Below are positions 58,373 through 64,000 of a stretch of 64,000 bases of DNA, piece after piece (position 1 is the first letter of the stretch; every line of letters starts with the position of its first letter). The notes under the pieces were generated by a model that worked only from the letters and a program-made list of their open reading frames with translations, was not told the DNA's origin and made no database searches. This DNA is from Parvibaculum sp002684405 (lineage in GTDB: Bacteria; Pseudomonadota; Alphaproteobacteria; Parvibaculales; Parvibaculaceae). The stretch lies in contig OZ223206.1 in assembly GCA_965140395.1 (NCBI GenBank), positions 682,001 to 746,000 on the forward strand. Reading direction: 5' to 3'. A program made the position numbers and the translations under genes.

Positions 58373-58913
58373 CGCTGCCCTGAAACCGGTCCCCGCCCTC
58401 GCCGATGCACCTGCCGGGCATTTCGGCGCGCCCTCGGCGGCACATTCCGTCGTCATGACGACAATGCCGGAGGGCCATGTCTGGCAGATCTTTGCCGCAA
58501 CGCTTTCCAGCGAGGAGATCGCGCAGGCAACGGGCGGCGAGGGTGCGCGCGAAGCCGGACCGGGGCAATGGTTCGTCGTCGGCGATGCACCGCTTGCGCC
58601 ACCATCGTTCACCTTGCTGGAGGGCCGCGCCACGCTGATCGACCAAAGCCATGGGCGGGTGCGCATCCGCCTCGAAGGCGAAGCGGTGACGGCTTTGCTC
58701 GCCAAGGGCGTTGCCATCGACCTTCACGACCAGGCCTTCCCTGTAGGCCGCGCCGCCATCACGCTATGCGGCCATATCTCGGTGCATCTGACGCGGCTTG
58801 CCCCGCACAGCTTCGAACTGATGGTGTTGCGCAGCTACGCGCTGTCGCTGTGGGAAAGCCTGATCGAGATGGGACTGGAGTTCGGGATCGAGGCCCGCGG
58901 GCCGAGCGCCTAG
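58365..58913 (+). CDS. mgdD: N-methylglutamate dehydrogenase subunit D (sarcosine oxidase gamma-like)
   Basis: A 182-residue SoxG-type subunit. The ATG at 58365 (MSDAALKPVP) overlaps the mgdC stop by 8 bases. Conserved parts include AGPGQWFVVGDAPL-like EAGPGQWFVVGD, DQSHGRVRIRLEGEAV, DLHDQAFPVGRAAITLCGHI and SYALSLWESLIEMGLEFGI. It packs against the alpha subunit near the folate domain. It ends the mgd unit and converges with the MetX-like gene (4-base overlap). Confidence 0.87.
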   Translation: MSDAALKPVPALADAPAGHFGAPSAAHSVVMTTMPEGHVWQIFAATLSSEEIAQATGGEGAREAGPGQWFVVGDAPLAPPSFTLLEGRATLIDQSHGRVRIRLEGEAVTALLAKGVAIDLHDQAFPVGRAAITLCGHISVHLTRLAPHSFELMVLRSYALSLWESLIEMGLEFGIEARGPSA

Positions 58914-59905
58914 TCGGATAGAATGCGCTGCATCTCCGTTTCGATCTCCCGGGCTTCAGCGTCAAAGCGCCCCGGCGCCCCCGCGCAATGGCCGTAGGGA
59001 GAGTGCAAGACCTTCACCTCCGCATGGCCGATCTCCGCAGCCTCCTTCTCCGTTTCCCTGACGGTGAAATAGGTGTCGGTGTCGCAGGGCATCAGCACGG
59101 TGCGCGCGGTGATGTCAGCGAGCACCTTGCCCGTATCTGCATGACGCCAGGCATGGAGCACCGCCAGCAGATCGTTCGCATCATGCTCCAGATGGTCGTC
59201 TTCCCAGCCCTTCAGAAAAGCTTCGAGGTCGGCATAGCCGAGGCCCTCGTAAAGGCGCTCGCGGAAAAACTCGGCGGAATAGGCCCACCCCGCATAGACG
59301 CGGCCGAAAGCGCGAAGTCCCGTCTCCGGCGGCGTGCTGTAGTGCCCGCCCTCATAGGCGGCGTCGGCCCGCAACGCAGCCGATACGCCCTCGAGAAACG
59401 CCTGATTGAGCGGCCAGCATTTCGCGTTGCCACAAACAGCCAGCACCCGCTCCACAAAATCCGGATAGAGCGCGGCCATATGCAGGCTCTGCATGGCGCC
59501 CATCGACCAGCCGGTCGCAAGTTTCAGTTTCGAGATACCGAATTGCTCGCTCAGCAGCCGATGCTGGGCGGCGGCATTGTCGCGGATAGTTACCTTCGGG
59601 AAGCCTGCCCCCGCACATGAATTCATCATTGTGCTGGGGGACGCCGAGACGCCGTTCCCGAACATGTTGGTCAGCACGATGAAATAGCGCGCCGGGTCGA
59701 GCGCGCGGCCCGGCCCGATAATCGGGTCGTAGGAGGTGTCGGTGCCGGAATAATAGCTCGGCAGGAGGATGCAATTGTCGCGCGCGGGCGAGAGCCGGCC
59801 CAGCGTGCGATAGATGAGGAAAGCGCCTTGCAACACCTCCCCGCTTTCCAGAGGGACATCGCCGAGGTCGAACCGCTCGCGCCCGCTTGTCTCTGCCGCG
59901 CCCAT
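58910..59905 (-). CDS. MetX-like alpha/beta hydrolase (homoserine acetyltransferase family)
   Basis: A 331-residue alpha/beta hydrolase with the homoserine O-acetyltransferase layout: early YRTLGRLSP, nucleophile elbow ATGWSMGAMQSLHMAALYP (Ser), Asp in LMPCDTDTYFTVRETE, and His in SPYGHCAGAPGRF. It lies 12 bases after the GmaS-like gene on the same strand, so the two form an operon. Acyl transfer for methionine synthesis is not obvious here; hydrolysis of an acyl or amide in the amine pathway is equally possible. Confidence 0.83.
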   Translation of the reverse strand: MGAAETSGRERFDLGDVPLESGEVLQGAFLIYRTLGRLSPARDNCILLPSYYSGTDTSYDPIIGPGRALDPARYFIVLTNMFGNGVSASPSTMMNSCAGAGFPKVTIRDNAAAQHRLLSEQFGISKLKLATGWSMGAMQSLHMAALYPDFVERVLAVCGNAKCWPLNQAFLEGVSAALRADAAYEGGHYSTPPETGLRAFGRVYAGWAYSAEFFRERLYEGLGYADLEAFLKGWEDDHLEHDANDLLAVLHAWRHADTGKVLADITARTVLMPCDTDTYFTVRETEKEAAEIGHAEVKVLHSPYGHCAGAPGRFDAEAREIETEMQRILSD

Positions 59906-59917
59906 TCCCGCCTTACC

Positions 59918-61273
59918 TCAATAGAATTTCAGATAACGATCTTTTTCCCAGTCGGAGACGTGATTTATATAGCTTTTCCATTCATCGCGTTTGAACTCGA
60001 CCCAGGCCTCGAACATGTCGTCGCCGAACACCTTCCGCGAGAAGGGGTCGGCTGCGAATGCTTCGACGGCCTCTTCCAGCGTTTCCGGCAACATGCGCAC
60101 GCCGAGAGCCTCCAGCTCTTCGGGCGTTTTCACATACATGTTGTCGGTATGAGGCTCGCCAGGGTCGAGACCTTCCCTGATCCCTTCAAGTCCTGCGGCC
60201 AGCACCATCGCCGCCCCGAGATAGGGGTTGCAGGAACTGTCTGCCGCGCGAAGCTCGATACGCTGGCCGTCGCGGGGAATGCGCACCGTGTTCGTACGAT
60301 TGTTGTTGCCATAGCAGGCAAAGATCGGCGCCCAGGTGAAGCCTGACATGCTGCCCTGCTTGATCAGACGCTTGTAGCTGTTCACCGTCGGCGCCACGAC
60401 CGCGCAGATGGCAGGCAAATGGCGCAGCACGCCGGCAATGAACTGGTAGCCCAGTTCCGACAGGTTGCAGCCGCGCGGATCGCTCCCGGTCTTGAAGAGG
60501 TTTTCCTGCGTCTTGAGGTCGTAGAGCGACATATTGAAGTGCGCGCCGCTGCCTGCGCGGTTGGCATAGGGCTTGGGCATGAAGCTCGCGAAACCGCCGT
60601 GCTTGCTCGCGATTTCCGTCGCCATCATCCGCAAGAAGACGAAATTGTCGGCCATCTCCAGCGCGGGAAAATATTTGAAATCGATTTCGAACTGCCCGAT
60701 GCCGTCTTCATGGTCGAAGGAATAAACCCCCCAGCCCAGAGAGTTCATGGCGCCGACCAGCTCCGACAGCCAGGGCATATTGTCGAGCAGACGTACCGTG
60801 TCATAGGCGGGTTTTGCCAGATGATGACGGGAGGAGAGCGGCTTGAAGCCTTTCTCCTCGTCATCCTGCAACACGAAGAACTCCGCCTCGATCCCCAGAT
60901 TCATGCCGAAGCCCAGTTCTGCGGCGCTGGCCAGCGTGCGCTTCAGAATGTTGCGGCTGCAGGCCTCGAAGGGCTTGCCTTCGCAGTGGAGGTCGGAGGC
61001 GAACCATGCGATGTCGGGCTGCCAGGGCAGGATGCGTCCGCTCGCAGGGTCGGGATGGGCGGCGACTTCCTCGTCGCTCACATCCTGGGGCACGCCATCG
61101 AGCGCCGCGCCGGTGAAGAGTTCGGATCCGCCCATCATTCGGTCGAGATGGTCGACCGGGACCATCTTTGCCTTCGATACGCCATGCATGTCGACATAGC
61201 TCGCGATCAGATAGTCGACATTCGCAAAATCCGCTGGGGCGATGGCAGTCGTGTCCTGGTTTTCCCTGGTCAT
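59918..61273 (-). CDS. gmaS: GmaS-like glutamine synthetase homologue (gamma-glutamylmethylamide synthetase candidate)
   Basis: A 451-residue glutamine-synthetase homologue distinct from glnT. The N-terminus has ASYVDMHGVSKAKMVPVDHL, the pattern I recall for gamma-glutamylmethylamide synthetases, with DHEDGIGQFEIDFKY, FMPKPYANRAGSGAHFNMSL, NSYKRLIKQGSMSGFTWAP and a YLKFY end. The second His of the HxH metal motif is Asn (AHFN). GGAG lies 7 bases before the ATG. It would ligate methylamine to glutamate, the first step of the NMG pathway. It is divergent from a TetR gene. Confidence 0.75.
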   Translation of the reverse strand: MTRENQDTTAIAPADFANVDYLIASYVDMHGVSKAKMVPVDHLDRMMGGSELFTGAALDGVPQDVSDEEVAAHPDPASGRILPWQPDIAWFASDLHCEGKPFEACSRNILKRTLASAAELGFGMNLGIEAEFFVLQDDEEKGFKPLSSRHHLAKPAYDTVRLLDNMPWLSELVGAMNSLGWGVYSFDHEDGIGQFEIDFKYFPALEMADNFVFLRMMATEIASKHGGFASFMPKPYANRAGSGAHFNMSLYDLKTQENLFKTGSDPRGCNLSELGYQFIAGVLRHLPAICAVVAPTVNSYKRLIKQGSMSGFTWAPIFACYGNNNRTNTVRIPRDGQRIELRAADSSCNPYLGAAMVLAAGLEGIREGLDPGEPHTDNMYVKTPEELEALGVRMLPETLEEAVEAFAADPFSRKVFGDDMFEAWVEFKRDEWKSYINHVSDWEKDRYLKFY

Positions 61274-61336
61274 CTCGAAACTCCGGAAGAGGGGTGGCCG
61301 TTTCCCAACAGGGAAGCAAGCCGCATGCCAAAATAA

Positions 61337-61354
61337 ATTGATTGTTTAATTAAT
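61337..61354. promoter_or_regulatory. Imperfect palindrome between gmaS-like and TetR genes
   Basis: ATTGATTGTTTAATTAAT matches its reverse complement at 12 of 18 positions, with half-sites ATTrATT. It is in an AT-rich island between the divergent gmaS-like and TetR genes, 64 bases before the gmaS-like ATG. It is the likely operator of the TetR protein. Confidence 0.5.
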
Positions 61355-61400
61355 ATTCTGGGGCGAAGATGGGGCATGTCGCACAAGGATGCGGCAGCAG

Positions 61401-62081
61401 ATGCGGAAAAGATCGGCAGTTCGTCGGAAAATGAGCAGTACGACCAAAAGCAAGAGCGCCCGGCCAGCGCGCCGCGGCCCGGGCCGTCCGGCAGGAGAAA
61501 AGAGCGACGACAGCGTGGCGATCCTGCAGGACGTGGCGCTCGACCTCTTCTCGCAACGCGGCTTCCACGCGGTCACGATCAAGGATATCGCCAAGGCCAC
61601 GGGACTGAATGCCGCGCTCATCTATTATTATTTCGGCAGCAAGGAAGACCTCTTCCAGCAGAGCGTGCATGTCGCGGTGGACCGCGCCTTCGAACAGTTC
61701 GAGACGCTGGCGCAGGGCCACACCGCACCCGACGAGATCATTCGCGACTGGATCGAAACCCATATCAAGCAGCGCGAACTGATCCGCAAGCTCGTGCAGG
61801 TCAGCCTCGACTATTCGAAGATGGAACACCGCGTGCCCGAAACGGATGCCGCCATCCGTCAATTCTATGACCGCGAACGCGCGGTCCTGTCCAGCGCCAT
61901 CCGCAAGGGCGTGCGGCAGAAGCTGTTCCGCAAGGTCGATCCCGATCAGACTACGGAATTCATCTCGACGTTTCTCGATGGTGCGATGGTTCGCTCGCTG
62001 ATTTTCGATGACTTTAATTCATCAAAGGCGATCCGCGGCTTACAGAACTTCATCCTCTCCAACCTGCAAGAGGGCACCTAA
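61401..62081 (+). CDS. TetR/AcrR-family regulator
   Basis: About 226 residues. A basic, low-complexity N-terminus (KSKSARPARRGPGRPAGEK) precedes the helix-turn-helix at about residues 45-90 (VTIKDIAKATGLNAALIYYY, FGSKEDLF), then a helical ligand domain. ATGs at 61389, 61401 and 61431 are in frame; 61401 is favoured by AAGGA about 10 bases upstream. It is divergent from the gmaS-like gene, so methylamine-related control is a possibility. Ligand unknown. Confidence 0.85.
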   Translation: MRKRSAVRRKMSSTTKSKSARPARRGPGRPAGEKSDDSVAILQDVALDLFSQRGFHAVTIKDIAKATGLNAALIYYYFGSKEDLFQQSVHVAVDRAFEQFETLAQGHTAPDEIIRDWIETHIKQRELIRKLVQVSLDYSKMEHRVPETDAAIRQFYDRERAVLSSAIRKGVRQKLFRKVDPDQTTEFISTFLDGAMVRSLIFDDFNSSKAIRGLQNFILSNLQEGT

Positions 62082-62284
62082 GAACCTTAAACTCTCTCCC
62101 AGATCCTGTTTCGCTATCCAAGCACTTTACCCAAGATGAGGCCCAACATCCGGGTGCCGGTCGGCCGTGGATGCATATAGATGTTCCAGTCGCTCATCCA
62201 GACCCAATCGGCAGCACGAGCTTCGGAGGATTGCGAAGTTCAAGCTCTCCGCATTTGCCGCCTCAGGTCGGTTGAATCGCGCGC

Positions 62285-64000
62285 CTAGTAAGAGAGTGTG
62301 ATCGAGATCGCCCCTCTTGCGCCTCGTTCCGATGCGCCCGGCAGGCGGCGAAGCTGCCAGCCCATATCGAAGCGCATGGAGAGGTAGCGGTCGAGCACAT
62401 AGCGCGCGCCGACGCCCGCCCCCTGAATGGCTGCCTGTTGGGAGGTGCCGGCAACCTCGTCGGGATCGACGAGCCAGGCATAATCCCAGAACGCGACGAG
62501 CTGGGCCTGATCTTCGATACCGTTCACGGCCCGCCCCAGAAGACGGAAAGAGGGCGAGCGCAGTTCGTTCGACAGAAGGAGGCCTTCCGAGCGGTTCAGG
62601 GCGCGGACTTCATAACCGCGCACGCTGTCCGTGCCGCCTGCGCCGAGCTTCTCGCTCGCCGGGAGATTGCCGTCGGCCACCTGCCCCTTCAGCCGGACGA
62701 CCCAGCTTGCTCCTTTCGGCAGGCCCGTCACACGGGTGACGGTCGCGCTGTTGTAAACATAGTGGGCATCGGCGTCCGCCTGCCCCGCCGCGGCATAGGC
62801 GCTGTCGGTATTGTCGCTGCTCATGCCGCCGGGGCTGAGGTACAGCGTGTTGTTGAAGCTCGTCTGCCCCCAATCGTCCGCCGCCGTCAGATCGTAGCCG
62901 AGCAGGAACTGATCGACTTCCGTCCTGCTGGCAAATATCTGGACGCCCCCGAAGGCGAGGTCGTTATTGGACGACTTGTAGTCGAAGCCCGCCATGACGG
63001 ATTGGTTGGCCCAGTCCAGCGCGGGCAGATCGTGCCGGTAGCGCAGGCTTGCCTGCCAGCTCTCTCCCATCTGACCGAAAAAGGGGCCGATATCGGGTAC
63101 CTGCCGATCATAGGAGCCGAACACTTCCAGCGTGTCGAGCCAGGGCAACGGCACGGTATAGGTGAGCGCATGAGCCATGAAGCGGGGATAGTCCGGCAGG
63201 CCGGGGCCCCGATCGCGGCTTTTCAGGAGATCGCCACTGGTTGTGAACTGGTAGGACAGACGGTGGCCCGCCCAGAAAGCATTGCCCCAGTTAAAGCCCG
63301 CGCTCCAGCGGTCGCGCCCCGTGGTGCGCAGGCCCGTATTGTCGTAGCTGGCATAGACGCGGAGGGGGAAGCGGTCCTGCACCTGCAAGTCGATATCGGT
63401 CTCGCCCAGCGAGGCGCCGGGTTTCAGCACCGCGCTCACCTGCCGGAAGGGATTGGCGTTCAGCTGACTGAGGCCACGCTTCAGGCGGTCGACATCGATC
63501 GGCTTGCCCTGCTTCTGCGCCAGCCCGTCGCGATACTGGCTCGCACCGAACCACTTGTTGCCGCTGACACCGATCTTGCCGAGGTGGAACTCCATCACCA
63601 GAAGCTGCACCGTGCCCGAGGTCACATCCTGCGGCGGGAAGGTTACATCGACGAGGGGCTTGCCCTCATTCCGGAAGGTGGCGACGACGGCGCGGGAGAT
63701 GGCGGCGAGGTCACGCTGCCTGAGCGGCTGGCCGATGAAGGGCTGAAGCACCTTGTCGAGCGCGGCAGCATCACCTTCCGGCAGGGCCGAAGCGTCCACG
63801 CCCTTTGTCGGAACGCCAGCCTTAGCGACAGCGCCCGGCACGGTGCGTACGACAATGCCCTTAAGCTCGGGAAGGATAGCCTTGTCCGCTCCCGTTTCCG
63901 GCGCGGCCTCGGGCGGGGGCGGCAATTCAAGCCCGCCCCCCTCGCCTGCCGGCGGCTCCTGCGGGGCCACGCGCTCGAAATCCTGCGCGAAAGCGAGGGT
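62285..64000 (-). CDS. TpsB/FhaC-type two-partner secretion transporter (5' end outside window)
   Basis: About 570 residues are visible, starting at the window edge inside a signal peptide (TLAFAQDFERV), so the true start lies beyond 64000. The sequence holds a Pro/Glu-rich stretch (EPPAGEGGGLELPPPPEAAPE in part), POTRA domains (PFIGQPLRQRDLAAISRAV, VTFPPQDVTSGTVQLLVMEF), and a 16-strand barrel with GAGGTDSVRGYEVRALNRSE, the VRGY lid motif, ending ISITLSY. It exports a large TpsA adhesin or haemolysin, whose gene should be upstream outside this window. Confidence 0.88.
   Translation of the reverse strand, partial: TLAFAQDFERVAPQEPPAGEGGGLELPPPPEAAPETGADKAILPELKGIVVRTVPGAVAKAGVPTKGVDASALPEGDAAALDKVLQPFIGQPLRQRDLAAISRAVVATFRNEGKPLVDVTFPPQDVTSGTVQLLVMEFHLGKIGVSGNKWFGASQYRDGLAQKQGKPIDVDRLKRGLSQLNANPFRQVSAVLKPGASLGETDIDLQVQDRFPLRVYASYDNTGLRTTGRDRWSAGFNWGNAFWAGHRLSYQFTTSGDLLKSRDRGPGLPDYPRFMAHALTYTVPLPWLDTLEVFGSYDRQVPDIGPFFGQMGESWQASLRYRHDLPALDWANQSVMAGFDYKSSNNDLAFGGVQIFASRTEVDQFLLGYDLTAADDWGQTSFNNTLYLSPGGMSSDNTDSAYAAAGQADADAHYVYNSATVTRVTGLPKGASWVVRLKGQVADGNLPASEKLGAGGTDSVRGYEVRALNRSEGLLLSNELRSPSFRLLGRAVNGIEDQAQLVAFWDYAWLVDPDEVAGTSQQAAIQGAGVGARYVLDRYLSMRFDMGWQLRRLPGASERGARGAISITLSY

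Noticed and set aside
53883..58913. Calling mgdABCD a plain sarcosine oxidase.
   Set aside because: Neighbouring mgsABC, two glutamine-synthetase homologues and purU make N-methylglutamate dehydrogenase the better reading, though sequence alone does not exclude sarcosine.
62096..62233. A minus-strand stretch reading SEARAADWVWMSDWN and onwards, possibly the end of a lost gene.
   Set aside because: Only about 40 codons, no start or upstream part, and no family that I can name; too short to call a pseudogene.
1..64000. CRISPR arrays, tRNA or rRNA genes, prophage or insertion sequences.
   Set aside because: I looked for repeat-spacer patterns, cloverleaf sequences, transposases and phage genes and saw none.

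Overview
This GC-rich 64 kb window fits an alphaproteobacterial chromosome. The signs are the glxABCD/glnT/sox-type gene order, a TonB receptor with a dedicated TonB-ExbB-ExbD-TPR energiser, a YghU-type glutathione enzyme, and many TauD, Rieske and amidohydrolase genes. I cannot name the genus from sequence alone. I saw no tRNA, rRNA, CRISPR array, prophage or insertion sequence. Almost everything is catabolic or regulatory, with a strong bias towards C-N bond cleavage and one-carbon metabolism.

0-6 kb: two TetR regulators (the first cut by the window edge), a YghU-like glutathione enzyme, and a minus-strand operon of a TetR regulator fused to an ATC-hydrolase-like domain, an FAD monooxygenase, a small membrane protein and a membrane desaturase. 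Two near-perfect palindromes lie just upstream of the TetR gene. 6-10 kb: a TonB, ExbB, ExbD, ExbD, TPR operon. 10-18 kb: TonB-dependent receptor, MFS transporter, RutA-like flavin oxygenase, RutB-like cysteine hydrolase, M20 hydrolase and RutF-like flavin reductase, all on one strand. This looks like uptake plus oxidative amide-bond opening of an unknown N-containing substrate.

18-29 kb: two TauD-family dioxygenases, an SDR, an FMN reductase, a Rieske oxygenase, a LigB-type dioxygenase, an acetamidase/formamidase, and an AraC regulator fused to a second acetamidase/formamidase domain, then a PfkB kinase. 29-41 kb: an XRE-cupin regulator with a YtcJ-like amidohydrolase, a CobW GTPase and a dimethylglycine/sarcosine dehydrogenase-like flavoprotein. 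Next comes an RpiR regulator divergent from an operon of an enolase-superfamily enzyme, a DUF2817 (M14-like) hydrolase, a PLP decarboxylase and a second YtcJ-like amidohydrolase. 41-46.6 kb: a minus-strand operon (class III aminotransferase, a 56-residue membrane peptide, an SDR, a P450) divergent from a PfkB kinase and a class II aldolase.

46.6-61.3 kb: what I read as an N-methylglutamate (NMG) pathway for methylamine: purU, glnT, mgsCBA (glxDCB), an XRE-cupin regulator, a GlxA-type AraC regulator, mgdABCD (sarcosine-oxidase-like subunits), a MetX-like hydrolase and a second, GmaS-like glutamine-synthetase homologue. Methylamine would be ligated to glutamate, converted to N-methylglutamate and oxidised, with the C1 unit passing to tetrahydrofolate and PurU releasing formate. 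61.4-64 kb: a TetR regulator and the TpsB-type transporter of a two-partner secretion system, cut by the window edge.

Most notable: two catalytic-domain/regulator fusions (AraC-formamidase and TetR-ATC hydrolase), the reduced Rut-like cluster with its own TonB receptor, the four-gene racemase/peptidase/decarboxylase/amidohydrolase operon, and a consistent set of operator-like repeats next to the regulators.
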